Assembly: GCA_018266795.1 (NCBI GenBank)
Contig: JAFDZV010000012.1
Coordinates: forward strand, 186,001 to 250,000
Reading direction: 5' to 3'
Source of the DNA: Bacteroidota bacterium
Lineage (GTDB): Bacteria > Bacteroidota > Ignavibacteria > OLB7
DNA length: 64,000 bases
The position numbers were made by a program, and so were the translations under genes. Positions 18,241 to 27,286 of the stretch are shown piece after piece (position 1 is the stretch's first letter; the number at the start of each line of letters is the position of its first letter). A model generated the notes under the pieces. That model searched no databases and was not told where the DNA came from. It saw only the letters and a program-made list of their open reading frames with translations.

Positions 18241-19998
18241 ATGAAACTACTCTACACATACCTGAAACAGTACTGGGGCCTGATCCTTCTGGCGCTTTTG
18301 CTTGCAACGATCAACCAGGTGTTCTCACTCTTCGACCCGCAGATACTCCGGCGTGCAATCGATACGTATGCACAACACTACGATCGATACGGGCCGTCGG
18401 ACTTCTTCAAGGGAATCGGCTTTCTCCTGCTGGCGGCCGTCGGCGTTGCATTCGTCTCGCGGGTGGCCAAGAACTTTCAGGACTACTTCATCAACGTTAT
18501 CACGCAGCGGCTTGGAGCACAGCTCTACACCGACGGCCTTCGCCACTCGCTGAGGCTGCCGTACAACGTCTTCGAAGATCAACGAAGCGGCGAGACGCTG
18601 GGAAAGCTGCAGAAGGTGCGGCAGGATACGGAGCGGTTGATCTCTGCATTCATCAACATCCTGTTCACATCGCTGGTCGGCATCATCTTCGTGACTGCGT
18701 ACGCCGTCAGTGTGTACTGGGTGATTGCCCCGATCTACTTCGTCACCGTTCCGCTGATCGCCTGGATAAGCTCCGTGCTGAGCCGCAAGATCAAACGCGT
18801 GCAGAAGCAGATCGTTGCGGAGACCACCGCGCTGGCCGGCACAACAACGGAGTCGCTCAGGAACATCGAGCTGGTGAAGAGTCTGGGCCTGGCCAATCAG
18901 GAGATCGATCGTCTGAACAGCACGACGGACAAGATCCTTCAGCTCGAGCTGAAGAAGGTGAAGTATGTCCGCAGTCTCAGCTTCGTGCAGGGAACGGCGG
19001 TGAACTTTCTGCGCACCAGCATCCTCTTCACGATGCTCTATCTGATCTATACACAGACGATAACGGTGGGAGAGTTCATCACGCTCTACATTTACTCGTT
19101 CTTCATCTTCGGGCCATTGCAGGAGATCGGCAACATCATCAACATCTACCGCGAGGCGGAGGTGTCGCTGGCAAACCTCACACAGATCCTGGAGACGCCG
19201 GTGGAAGCCACGCCGGAAAATCCGCGTCCGCTTCATTCGATCGAGACGCTCGCATTCGCGCACGTGAGCTTCAAGCATCAGACCGCGCAGGCCAGAGCCC
19301 TGGAGGACGTGAGCTTCACGGCGAAGCGTGGTGAGACGATTGCATTCGTTGGCCCATCCGGCTCCGGAAAGACGACGCTGGTGAAGCTGCTTGTAGGCCT
19401 GTATCAACCGGAGGAAGGGCACATCCTTTACAACGGAAACCCGGGGGATACGATCGACCTCAACTCGCTGCGCGAGAGGATCGGATTCGTTACGCAGGAC
19501 ACGCAGCTGTTCTCCGGCACGATCCGGGAGAATCTCCTCTTCGTGAACCCGACCGCTACGGACGAGGAGTGCCTGGACGTGCTTGCCAAGGCGTCGTGTA
19601 CATCGCTTCTTGCACGCGCGGATCGCGGGTTGGATTCGGTGATCGGCGAGGGAGGCGTGAAGGTGTCCGGCGGTGAGAAGCAGCGGCTTTCGATTGCGCG
19701 CGCGCTGCTGCGCAAACCGGACCTGCTGGTGTTCGACGAGGCGACATCCGCGCTGGACTCGCTGACCGAGGAGGACATCACCGAGACGATCCGCGAGATC
19801 TCATCGACCAGCAACAAGATCACCATCCTGATCGCCCACCGGCTTTCCACGATCATGCATGCGGACACGATCTATGTGCTGGAGCATGGGCACATCGCGG
19901 AGTCCGGCCGGCACGAGGATCTTTTGGAACAGAAGGGACTGTACTACGCAATGTGGCGTCAGCAGATCGGCGAGCGGCGAATTCTCAAGGCGGCATAA
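18241..19998 (+). CDS. ABC exporter, fused permease and ATPase (MsbA-like)
   Basis: 585 residues: an N-terminal type I exporter membrane domain with six helices (about 15-310), then the nucleotide-binding domain with Walker A GPSGSGKTTLVK, Q-loop VTQDTQLFSG, signature VSGGEKQRLSIARALL, Walker B LLVFDEATSALD and H-loop IAHRLSTIM. Such half-transporters work as homodimers and export lipids, drugs or peptides. No neighbour reveals the substrate, so MsbA-like refers to architecture only. It is monocistronic and followed by an intrinsic terminator at 20,026. Confidence 0.93.
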   Translation: MKLLYTYLKQYWGLILLALLLATINQVFSLFDPQILRRAIDTYAQHYDRYGPSDFFKGIGFLLLAAVGVAFVSRVAKNFQDYFINVITQRLGAQLYTDGLRHSLRLPYNVFEDQRSGETLGKLQKVRQDTERLISAFINILFTSLVGIIFVTAYAVSVYWVIAPIYFVTVPLIAWISSVLSRKIKRVQKQIVAETTALAGTTTESLRNIELVKSLGLANQEIDRLNSTTDKILQLELKKVKYVRSLSFVQGTAVNFLRTSILFTMLYLIYTQTITVGEFITLYIYSFFIFGPLQEIGNIINIYREAEVSLANLTQILETPVEATPENPRPLHSIETLAFAHVSFKHQTAQARALEDVSFTAKRGETIAFVGPSGSGKTTLVKLLVGLYQPEEGHILYNGNPGDTIDLNSLRERIGFVTQDTQLFSGTIRENLLFVNPTATDEECLDVLAKASCTSLLARADRGLDSVIGEGGVKVSGGEKQRLSIARALLRKPDLLVFDEATSALDSLTEEDITETIREISSTSNKITILIAHRLSTIMHADTIYVLEHGHIAESGRHEDLLEQKGLYYAMWRQQIGERRILKAA

Positions 19999-20025
19999 GC
20001 ACGACGGCAACTGCAGGAACGAATT

Positions 20026-20067
20026 GCGCCCCGGAACATTCTCGAGCTCCGGGGCGCCTTCCGTTTT
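20026..20067 (+). terminator. Intrinsic terminator after the ABC exporter
   Basis: A 10-bp perfect GC stem, GCGCCCCGGA / TCCGGGGCGC (20,026-20,035 and 20,048-20,057) with a 12-nt loop, is followed by CTTCCGTTTT. It lies between convergent genes and may serve both. Confidence 0.75.
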
Positions 20068-20094
20068 GCGGCCCGGTGCGCACAACACTGCGTC

Positions 20095-21360
20095 TCAGCG
20101 CGAGCGAATCCAGCGCATGATCTCTCCCATGGAGGGCCGCTTGCCGTACATGAGGATCGCCGTGCGGAATACTTTTCCCGCGATCCATACCAGCACGAAC
20201 GTGGAAAGGATCATCACGCCGACGGTGCTCAGAATCTCCCATGCCGGCGGCATCTTCGCCACCACGCGAATCATCATCAGCGACGGCGTCAAAAACGGGA
20301 TGTGGCTCAACACGCGAACGTACGATGCGTCCGGCATCTGAATCACCACCATCGAGAACGCCATCGGAAATACGAGCAACAGCACGAGGTAGGAGTTCGC
20401 CACCTGAGCCTCCTGCTCCGTTGTGACAAGGGAACCTACGCCGATGAAGAGCGCCGCATAGAAGACGTACCCAAGCACCATGTAGGCCAGAATGAGGGGA
20501 AGCACCGCAACAACGCTCTCGAGCGATGTGGTAACCTGCATCGGAATGGTAAGGAAGGTGAACGCGCTCAGCGCCAGCAGAACCCACACCAGCATCTGCG
20601 TGATACCCAGGCCGCTCAAACCCAGCAGCTTCCCCCACATCAGGTCGTACGGCGTACAGCTCCCAATCAACATCTCCATGATCCTGTTGGACTTCTCCTC
20701 CACCAGCCCGCGCACCAGCGACTGGCCGGTCGTGATCACCAGGAACATCAACAGAATGCAGCCGGCATAGGCCGTGAAGAAGGTCATCAGGAAGCCGCTG
20801 TCCTGTTCGCCCTGCTTCGTCACCTTGATCGGCGTAATGTCGATATCGCGGGTCAGCCTGGCATAGAGCGCCGAATCGATCCCGGCCTCGTGCAGCTTCC
20901 GCTGCGAAACGATCTGCTGGATCACATGCTCGAACTTCGAGAGCATCACGATCTCGCTCGGGTTGGTGCTGCGATAGGTTACCCGAATCTGTCCGGCGCT
21001 GTCGCGCAGTACGAGCGTGCCGTCGGTCACCTCCGCAAGCACATCGCGATCGGAGCGTGCGAGCGCGGAATCGAAACGGCCGGTGCTTCCCAGGTAGTCG
21101 CGCACGGTGTAGGCACGCTGTCCGTTGGCAAGCTTCATCTGCTCCAGTTGTGCGCGCAGATCGGCCGCCACCATGCCGGTGGAGTCCACAACCGCAATCA
21201 CCTTTGTCTTGTCCGCATCCTGATTGAACAGGAGGGAGGGGCCGATGGAGAAGAGGACGATCAGGAGCGGCGTCACCACCAGCGAGATGATGAAGCCCTT
21301 CGAACGCACCTTCTGCAGGTATTCCCAGCGGGCAATCACCCAGATGCGATTCCAGTTCAT
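20095..21360 (-). CDS. ABC-2 type permease (NatB-like)
   Basis: 421 residues. One N-terminal helix (GFIISLVVTPLLIVLFSIGPSLL), a large non-membrane domain (about 45-190), then five or six helices (GCILLMFLVITTG; LLGLSGLGITQMLVWVLLALSAF; LPLILAYMVLGYVFYAALFIGVGSL; NSYLVLLLVFPMAF; ILSTVGVMILSTFVLVWIAG). This is the NatB/ABC-2 arrangement of Na+ or drug efflux systems. The motif EEKSNRIMEMLIGSCTPYDLMWGKLLG is characteristic of the family. It overlaps the ATPase gene upstream by four bases and forms one transporter with it. Confidence 0.92.
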   Translation of the reverse strand: MNWNRIWVIARWEYLQKVRSKGFIISLVVTPLLIVLFSIGPSLLFNQDADKTKVIAVVDSTGMVAADLRAQLEQMKLANGQRAYTVRDYLGSTGRFDSALARSDRDVLAEVTDGTLVLRDSAGQIRVTYRSTNPSEIVMLSKFEHVIQQIVSQRKLHEAGIDSALYARLTRDIDITPIKVTKQGEQDSGFLMTFFTAYAGCILLMFLVITTGQSLVRGLVEEKSNRIMEMLIGSCTPYDLMWGKLLGLSGLGITQMLVWVLLALSAFTFLTIPMQVTTSLESVVAVLPLILAYMVLGYVFYAALFIGVGSLVTTEQEAQVANSYLVLLLVFPMAFSMVVIQMPDASYVRVLSHIPFLTPSLMMIRVVAKMPPAWEILSTVGVMILSTFVLVWIAGKVFRTAILMYGKRPSMGEIMRWIRSR

Positions 21361-22259
21361 CGGGTTTCCTCCTTCGCCTTGACCGTGTCGATGAAGATGG
21401 AACGAAGCGACGGACGTACGAGCTCCACGCGTGAAAGACGGAGGCGATCGGTGATATGCGGCAGCAGATCGTTCACGGTGGTCCCCTGAACAACCCTGAG
21501 TTCGGCAAAGTTGGAATCGATGGTGGCATCGGCAACCATCGGCAGATCACGGAGGAACGCACCGTCGCCCTGATACTCCAGATGAATACTGCTGGATCCG
21601 TGGTTGGTGCGTACGTCGTCCACATCCCCTTCCAGCACCACCTGCCCCTTGTTGATCAACGCGATCCGGTTGCAGATCCGTTCGGCGACATCCATCTGAT
21701 GTGTCGAGTACAGGATCACCCGATTCTCCGAGCGCAACTCCTCGATGATCCGGCCGAGCAGCTCCTGATTCACAGGGTCCAGCCCGGACGCGGGCTCGTC
21801 GAGAATCACGTAGTCCGGTTTGTGAATCAGCGCGATCACGATCTGTACCTTCTGCTGATTCCCCTTGGAGAGTTCCTCCACCTTCCGGCGTTCGCTGCCC
21901 GCCAGATCGAACCGGCGCAGCCATTCGGCGGCGCGGACCCTGGCATCGCGATCGTTCAGGCCCCGCAGCCGCGCGAAGTAGAGGATCGTCTCGAGGATGC
22001 GCGCCTTCTGATACAGCCCCCGTTCCTCCGGCAGGAATCCGATGCGTTGGCGAACATCCTCGCTGAACGGTTGACCGTCGTACGTGATCTCGCCGGAATC
22101 CGGTTGGATGATGTTGTTGATCATCCGGATCGTGGTGGACTTGCCTGCGCCGTTCGGTCCGAGCAGACCGAATATGGCGCCGCGCTGCGCCGCGAGCGTC
22201 ACATTGTTCACCGCGTGAACGGCGATGAAACGTTTATGGAGCTGGTTTGCTGCAAGCAT
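21357..22259 (-). CDS. ABC transporter ATP-binding protein (NatA-like)
   Basis: 300 residues. Walker A GPNGAGKSTT near 35-44, Q-loop GFLPEERGLY, signature LSKGNQQKVQI, Walker B YVILDEPASGLDP, H-loop YSTHQMDVAE, and a C-terminal DUF4162-like extension (VVQGTTVNDLLPHITDRLRL) as in NatA-type ATPases. The EERGLY wording and NatB-like partner point to an ABC-2 export system. The stop overlaps the permease start (ATGA). Confidence 0.94.
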   Translation of the reverse strand: MLAANQLHKRFIAVHAVNNVTLAAQRGAIFGLLGPNGAGKSTTIRMINNIIQPDSGEITYDGQPFSEDVRQRIGFLPEERGLYQKARILETILYFARLRGLNDRDARVRAAEWLRRFDLAGSERRKVEELSKGNQQKVQIVIALIHKPDYVILDEPASGLDPVNQELLGRIIEELRSENRVILYSTHQMDVAERICNRIALINKGQVVLEGDVDDVRTNHGSSSIHLEYQGDGAFLRDLPMVADATIDSNFAELRVVQGTTVNDLLPHITDRLRLSRVELVRPSLRSIFIDTVKAKEETR

Positions 22260-22474
22260 GAAAATTTCTCTGCGTTATCATCGGTGACGCGCTACGCCGT
22301 ACGCAGGCGATTGTTGCGCAACGCCCGCAACGGCCAGAATATACGTTCACATGACCCGGAAAGGGGCTTAAATCCACCGTTTCACATCACATCTCTTCAC
22401 TTTTGCACGTCACGCGGGGCGGCGTATATTTGTTGTTCCCGTGTGCGAACCGCCGCGCATTGCGGTCATGGTAT
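22260..22474. other. Divergent spacer upstream of tRNA-Gln
   Basis: 215 bp between the ABC operon (minus) and the tRNA (plus). It should hold both promoters; I see no element strong enough to call. A further 239 bp without a gene separate the tRNA from prs. Confidence 0.4.
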
Positions 22475-22546
<72 letters not shown>

Positions 22547-22785
22547 CAGTCGATGCCGCACGCTCCATGCAGCGAGCGGCATTCGATTTTTCGAGCGACG
22601 ATCGCTGCGCGCCTGAGGAGGGCCAGCCTGTGTGCGATCGGCGCAACCGGAATCCATGATCCTCCGCACGGAGGCCAACGGCGCCCGACACTCGGCAGCG
22701 CCGGCCCGGCAAAGCTAGAACCTCCCCCCGATCTGCTTCCGCGTTTCGGGGACCCGCTTGACAGCACGGCATTCTGTCCGCATTC

Positions 22786-23718
22786 ATGGCCAAGTTCAAG
22801 ATCGTGACCGGGCGATCGAACCCGGAGTTCGCTGCCAGAGTGGCACGAGCGGCGGGCACGACGCTCGCCAGGGTTGACATCCGCAACTTCTCCGACGGTG
22901 AGATCTGGGTGAAGTACGATGAAAATGTCCGCGGTGAGGACCTGTTCATCGTACAATCCACGCAGCCCCCTTCGGACAACCTGTTCGAGCTGCTGATGCT
23001 GATCGATGCGGCACGGCGTGCATCGGCGAAGCGCATCACGGCGGTGATACCGTACTTCGGCTACGCCCGGCAGGACAGGAAGGATCAGCCCCGTGTGGCG
23101 ATCACGGCGAAGCTGGTGGCGAACCTGATCACCGAGGCCGGCGCGGACCGCGTGATCACGATGGATCTGCACGCGCCGCAGATCCAGGGATTCTTCGACA
23201 TCCCGTTCGATCACCTCTATTCGTCGCCCGTGTTTACACGGCACATTCGGAACCTTGCGCTTCCGAATCTCACGATCGCGTCGCCCGATGTTGGGGGCCT
23301 GAAACTTGCGCGCGCCTATGCGAAGCGTCTGAATGCCGGGCTGATCTTCATCGACAAGCGGCGCCCCCGGCCGAACGTGGCGGAGGTGATGAACATTGTC
23401 GGCGAGTCCACCGGACGTACCGTGCTTGTGATCGACGACATCATCGACACGGGAGGTACCTTCACCAATGCCGTGCGGGCATTGAAGGACAGCGGCGCCA
23501 CGAAGGTGTACGGCACCTGCACGCATCCGGTGCTGAGCGGCAAGGCGTTCGAACTGCTCGAGACCTCACCGCTGGAACAGTTGATCGTCACCGACACGCT
23601 CCCCCTGCGGCGCCCGTCGCCGAAGATCGTGGTCAAGTCGGTGGCAAAGCTTTTTGCCGAGGCGATTCTCCGGATTCACGACAACCAGTCGCTCTCGAAG
23701 CTGTTCGATACGGACTAG
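22786..23718 (+). CDS. prs: Ribose-phosphate pyrophosphokinase (PRPP synthetase)
   Basis: Makes phosphoribosyl pyrophosphate from ribose-5-phosphate and ATP for nucleotide, histidine and tryptophan synthesis. 310 residues, the normal length. Visible motifs are NFSDGEIWVKYDENVRG, YFGYARQDRKDQPR (ATP and flexible-loop region), DLHAPQIQGFFDIPFDHL, and the PRPP-binding loop VLVIDDIIDTGGTFTNA. A TTGACA at about 22,759 could be a -35 element but no good -10 follows. Confidence 0.97.
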   Translation: MAKFKIVTGRSNPEFAARVARAAGTTLARVDIRNFSDGEIWVKYDENVRGEDLFIVQSTQPPSDNLFELLMLIDAARRASAKRITAVIPYFGYARQDRKDQPRVAITAKLVANLITEAGADRVITMDLHAPQIQGFFDIPFDHLYSSPVFTRHIRNLALPNLTIASPDVGGLKLARAYAKRLNAGLIFIDKRRPRPNVAEVMNIVGESTGRTVLVIDDIIDTGGTFTNAVRALKDSGATKVYGTCTHPVLSGKAFELLETSPLEQLIVTDTLPLRRPSPKIVVKSVAKLFAEAILRIHDNQSLSKLFDTD

Positions 23719-23787
23719 CCGCAACCGCAAGCTTCCGGCAGTCCGATGCCGGCTGATGGCTCGATTTGCCTGCGAGATGCATCGCCG

Positions 23788-23822
23788 GGCTTCGCCGACG
23801 GGCTTCGCCGACGGGCTTCGCC
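23788..23822 (+). repeat. Short tandem repeat in the prs-rplY spacer
   Basis: About three copies of a 13-bp unit, CGGGCTTCGCCGA, in tandem. Non-coding; probably a slippage product. Confidence 0.7.
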
Positions 23823-23932
23823 CGGAGGCACTCTCAACTCTGCGACGATGAACGGCATCGATACCGATGCCATGTTGTTCTTTCGACAACTCAGTTCGCT
23901 TACTAATCACGTACTCGAGGAGGAACCGAAGC

Positions 23933-24541
23933 ATGAGCGAAATCGTAATTCAAGCAAAGCGCCGGGACGCTGGGCGCAGCAATGCACGTGCACTGCGTCG
24001 TCAGAGCGTCGTTCCCGGCATCTACTATTTCCACGGCGAGGACCCGATTCCGGTCGCCGTTCCCGAACTTGCCCTTCGTCCGCTGATCTACACAACCGAA
24101 TCGCATCTTGTCCGCCTGAAGCTGGACGACGGTTCGGAGAAGACCTGCGTGCTGAAGGACATGTCGTTCGATCCCATCACCGACCGTCCTACGCACTTCG
24201 ACTTTCAGGGTGTTGCCGCAAACGAGACCATCCGCGTTGAGGTTCCGTTGATGCTGGTTGGCCAGGCAATCGGCCAGCGTGACGGCGGCATTGTGGATCA
24301 CGTGCTGCACAAGGTGGAAATCGAGTGCCTGCCGCAGCACATGCCGGACCACGTGGAGGTGGACATCACCAATCTGCATGTGAACGACTCGTTCCACGTG
24401 AGCGATCTCGACATCCCGAACGCAACCGTTGTCACTGCAGGCGACATCAGCGTGGTCACGATCTCGCAGCCGCGTATCGCCGAGGCAACCACTGAGGTTA
24501 CCGAGCCGGAGGTTATCTCGAAGGGGAAGGCGGAGGCCTGA
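23933..24541 (+). CDS. rplY: Ribosomal protein bL25, long (Ctc) form
   Basis: 5S-rRNA-binding large-subunit protein. The 202-residue length marks the two-domain Ctc/TL5 form: an L25 domain (MSEIVIQAKRRDAGRSNARALRRQ..VPGIYY) and a C-terminal beta domain (VEVPLMLVGQAIGQRDGGIVDHVLHKVEIECLP). The ATG at 23933 is chosen because AGGAGG lies nine bases upstream. It is followed closely by pth, a common pairing. Confidence 0.96.
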   Translation: MSEIVIQAKRRDAGRSNARALRRQSVVPGIYYFHGEDPIPVAVPELALRPLIYTTESHLVRLKLDDGSEKTCVLKDMSFDPITDRPTHFDFQGVAANETIRVEVPLMLVGQAIGQRDGGIVDHVLHKVEIECLPQHMPDHVEVDITNLHVNDSFHVSDLDIPNATVVTAGDISVVTISQPRIAEATTEVTEPEVISKGKAEA

Positions 24542-24601
24542 TAGAGAACTCGCGAACGGCCGGTGCCCGCGGCACCTCCTTTCACTCTGGCCCGCACTCG
24601 C

Positions 24602-25243
24602 ATGAAGGTTGTTCTAGCACTCGGTAATCCCGGCGCCCGCTATGCCGCAACACGGCACAACATCGGTTGGATGATTGCCGATGCCGTAGCCTGCAGGCTC
24701 GGCTGCGATTTCGTTGCCGGCCGTGGTGATTACTTCGCGGCCCCGGCCCAGGTTGGTGATGACGATCTGCTGATCGTGAAGCCAACCACGTACATGAACA
24801 ACAGCGGGGTTGCGGCGGCTCAGATTGTGGAGCGTTTCGGTGTTCCGGTTGAGTCGATCCTTGCGATCGTGGACGAACTCCAGTTCGCAACCGGACGCAT
24901 TCAGCTGCGCCCCTCCGGCTCATCGGGCGGGCACAACGGCACCGAGTCGCTGATCTATCATCTCGATTCGATCAACTTCCCTCGGCTGCGCTGCGGCATC
25001 GGGAACCAGTTTCCGCCCGGCATGATGGCGGACTACGTACTCTCCCCCTTTCCTCACGAAGAGCATGAGCTTGTGAAGAGGATGATCGAGGAGGGAGCCG
25101 ATGCGGTGATGACGTGGGTGCGCGAAGGAACCAGCCGGGCAATGAACATCGTGAACACGCGGCGCCAGACCGAATCGAAGAACGATGCTGCGGGAACCGA
25201 CGACGGTCCGCTGACCCGGGAGGATGGGGCACCGAACCAATAG
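24602..25243 (+). CDS. pth: Peptidyl-tRNA hydrolase
   Basis: Frees tRNA from prematurely released peptidyl-tRNA. 213 residues from ATG 24602 (MKVVLALGNPGARYAATRHNIGW). The catalytic histidine is in RHNIGW (about residue 20), with KPTTYMNNSG, the aspartate region VDELQFATGRIQLR, and GSSGGHNGTESLI. The last 25 residues form a polar tail (KNDAAGTDDGPLTRED) beyond the usual end. Confidence 0.96.
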   Translation: MKVVLALGNPGARYAATRHNIGWMIADAVACRLGCDFVAGRGDYFAAPAQVGDDDLLIVKPTTYMNNSGVAAAQIVERFGVPVESILAIVDELQFATGRIQLRPSGSSGGHNGTESLIYHLDSINFPRLRCGIGNQFPPGMMADYVLSPFPHEEHELVKRMIEEGADAVMTWVREGTSRAMNIVNTRRQTESKNDAAGTDDGPLTREDGAPNQ

Positions 25244-25439
25244 CAACGTGCCGCACTACTGTGGCACAACCGGCTGTTCGACACGACCGGCGAGGCATGC
25301 CGGCCGAACCGCCGCGCGCGGAGCGCAGGCAATGTTGTTGAACGGTCCAATGGGAGAACGACTCCTGCTCTCCGCATCCATGGACGGAGGGCTAGCGATA
25401 TGCACATTCATAGACGTTAACCATAGGAGATACACACTC

Positions 25440-25856
25440 GTGAATATGAAGCACTACGAGACGACCATCATCATCAATGGAGCGCTCGAGGAAGAACCGA
25501 TCATGCAGGTAGTGAGCAGGACATCGGACTTCATCGCCCGCAACGGTGGTGAGATCAAGAATGCCGATCACTGGGGCCGCCGCCGTCTGGCCTATCCGAT
25601 CAACAAGAAGAACAACGGCTACTACGTTCAGTTCCAGGTTGATGGACCCGGCGAGCTGATTCATCAGCTCGAGCGGTTCTATCAGCTCGAGGAGCACATC
25701 ATCCGCTACCTTACGCTGCAGCTCGACGACAAGGATATCCAGAGCCGCGACGAAATGCGGCAGCGCCTGCTTGCCGAGGCCGAAAGCGCCGAAGAAGCCG
25801 CTGCGGCGTCGGAGAACGGCGAGACCGCAGTGGGCAAGGACGACAGCGCCCGCTGA
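25440..25856 (+). CDS. rpsF: Ribosomal protein bS6
   Basis: Small-subunit protein that pairs with S18 in the platform. The core (MKHYETTIIINGALEEEPIMQ, then ADHWGRRRLAYPINKKNNGYYVQFQVDGPGELIHQLER and EEHIIRYLTL) is a full S6 domain. It carries an acidic, alanine-rich tail of about 35 residues. A GTG at 25440 sits nine bases after AGGAGA, matching the spacing seen at rplY, so I prefer it over the ATG at 25446. It leads the rpsF-ssb-rplI group. Confidence 0.94.
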   Translation: MNMKHYETTIIINGALEEEPIMQVVSRTSDFIARNGGEIKNADHWGRRRLAYPINKKNNGYYVQFQVDGPGELIHQLERFYQLEEHIIRYLTLQLDDKDIQSRDEMRQRLLAEAESAEEAAAASENGETAVGKDDSAR

Positions 25857-25857
25857 G

Positions 25858-25923
25858 AGCTTCAACCGAAAACATTCTGCGCTCCATTGCCTCCCGGCAT
25901 TCGAGCACGGAATGTTGGAAGCT
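25858..25923 (+). repeat. Long imperfect inverted repeat between rpsF and ssb
   Basis: Starting two bases after the rpsF stop, AGCTTC..AAC..ACATTC..GCGCTC can pair with GAGCACGGAATGTTGGAAGCT around a loop of about 17 nt. There is no T-run after it. It could be an mRNA stability or processing hairpin or a regulatory structure in the operon. Confidence 0.5.
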
Positions 25924-26024
25924 TCAAGGTGCTATCTTCCCGGCCGGTTCGCGCACGTGAGCGTGTGTAGATTGAACACGAATGGATGAACAATGAACGA
26001 GATCAATCGGTAGGAGATTGACGT

Positions 26025-26540
26025 ATGGCCGAACTGAAAATGCCCGAGCTGAATTCCGTGCTGATCGCCGGGAACCTTACGAAGGACCCTGTTATCCGTC
26101 AGACGCGCAACGGCACACCGGTCGCGAACTTTTCGATCGCATCGAACAGGAAGTTTCGCGACGGTGACAACCAGTGGCAGGAGGATGTCTGCTACGTCGG
26201 CGTTGTTGCGTGGAATCGTCTTGCCGAGAGCTGTGTGGACAAGCTGCGAAAGGGAAGCGCCGTGCTGGTGGAAGGGGAGTTGCAGAGCAGGACGTGGCAG
26301 ACCGACGACGGCTCAACCCGCTCCACCGTGGAGATCAAGGCTCGCCGCATTCAGTTCCTCAACAAGCGTCGGGTCAACGACATGGCCGATGACGGAGCCG
26401 TTGAAGAGGACTTTTCGGTGTATGAGTGCGATGATGAATCCTTTACGGTCTCATCGAACAATGGCTCCTCCTCGCGCGACCCATTCGAGACGATCTTCGA
26501 CGAGAAGGTCGAGTTGGATCGCCCGAACGTGACGCGCTGA
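26025..26540 (+). CDS. ssb: Single-stranded DNA-binding protein
   Basis: 171 residues. The OB-fold is at about 8-115: LNSVLIAGNLTKDPVIRQTRNGTPVANFSIASNRKF, YVGVVAWNRLAESC, KGSAVLVEGELQSRTWQ, IKARRIQFL. The start is supported by AGGAG eight bases upstream. The tail has acidic patches (VEEDFSVYECDDESF) but the end, VELDRPNVTR, lacks the canonical acidic-hydrophobic tip (DDDIPF-like) that binds partner repair and replication proteins. A second SSB elsewhere may carry it. Confidence 0.93.
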   Translation: MAELKMPELNSVLIAGNLTKDPVIRQTRNGTPVANFSIASNRKFRDGDNQWQEDVCYVGVVAWNRLAESCVDKLRKGSAVLVEGELQSRTWQTDDGSTRSTVEIKARRIQFLNKRRVNDMADDGAVEEDFSVYECDDESFTVSSNNGSSSRDPFETIFDEKVELDRPNVTR

Positions 26541-26631
26541 AAAGCGCCGCGGCGCCCTGCCGGCATCGAGACGATCGGCCGGCATTCCAATAGCAACATT
26601 ATCTACAGCAACCGATAGCAACGGAACAGCA

Positions 26632-27090
26632 ATGAAAGTCATTCTGCGTCAGACCCATGAGAATCTGGGGACCATCGGCGACATCGTGGATGTCAAGGAT
26701 GGCTACGCCCGGAATTTCCTGATCCCGCGCTCGATCGCGTACCGCGCCACTCCTGGTGCATTGCGTGCCATCGAGAGCGAAAAGAAACTCTATCAGGCAC
26801 AGCAGGCACGCCTCGAAGCCGAGTCACGCACTCAGGCGGAGCGTCTGGAGTCCGTCTCGATCACGATCCCGATGCGGGTCGGCGAGGAGGATCGTCTCTT
26901 CGGTTCGGTTACGTCCCTGATGATTGCCGACGAGCTCGGCCGTCAGGGACACGAGGTGGATCGGCGCATGATTCAGCTTCAGGAACCAATTCGCCATCTG
27001 GGCATGTACGACGTTCCCATCAAGCTCCATACCAACGTTACTGCAACCCTCAAGGTATTCGTGGTGAACAAGGAAGGCGAGGGAGAATAA
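26632..27090 (+). CDS. rplI: Ribosomal protein bL9
   Basis: 152 residues. N-terminal L9 domain MKVILRQTHENLGTIGDIVDVKDGYARNFLIPRSIA with the GY.RN.L.P signature, a connecting helix, then the C-terminal domain (EEDRLFGSVTSLMIADELGRQGHEVDRR). It follows ssb by 91 bp. No rpsR gene lies between or beside them, unlike the common rpsF-(ssb)-rpsR-rplI order. A terminator follows at 27,144. Confidence 0.96.
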   Translation: MKVILRQTHENLGTIGDIVDVKDGYARNFLIPRSIAYRATPGALRAIESEKKLYQAQQARLEAESRTQAERLESVSITIPMRVGEEDRLFGSVTSLMIADELGRQGHEVDRRMIQLQEPIRHLGMYDVPIKLHTNVTATLKVFVVNKEGEGE

Positions 27091-27143
27091 CGTACAGCCG
27101 GTGTCAGCTGCACGGACCGCTCCGAGGGTCCGTCGTGAAAACC

Positions 27144-27183
27144 AGGGGATGCACTCTTCAGCAGCGCATCCCCTTGTTGTTTG
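27144..27183 (+). terminator. Intrinsic terminator after rplI
   Basis: A 9-bp stem AGGGGATGC/GCATCCCCT (27,144-27,152 and 27,166-27,174) with a 13-nt loop is followed by TGTTGTTTGTT. Confidence 0.75.
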
Positions 27184-27286
27184 TTCATGGCACGACGACG
27201 GCGGACAATGCAACCGGCAACGAAACGGGCTGGCCCGGTGCTATTCCACCTGACCAGCCCGCTGCCGATTGTTCGTGCCCGGCTGA

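Noticed and set aside
22759-22785. Sigma-70 promoter for prs (TTGACA)
   Set aside because: A good -35 hexamer but no acceptable -10 at 16-18 bp.
25244-25439. S6:S18-binding leader RNA upstream of rpsF
   Set aside because: GC-rich stems exist but I could not identify the conserved CCG-bearing loop and bulge with confidence.
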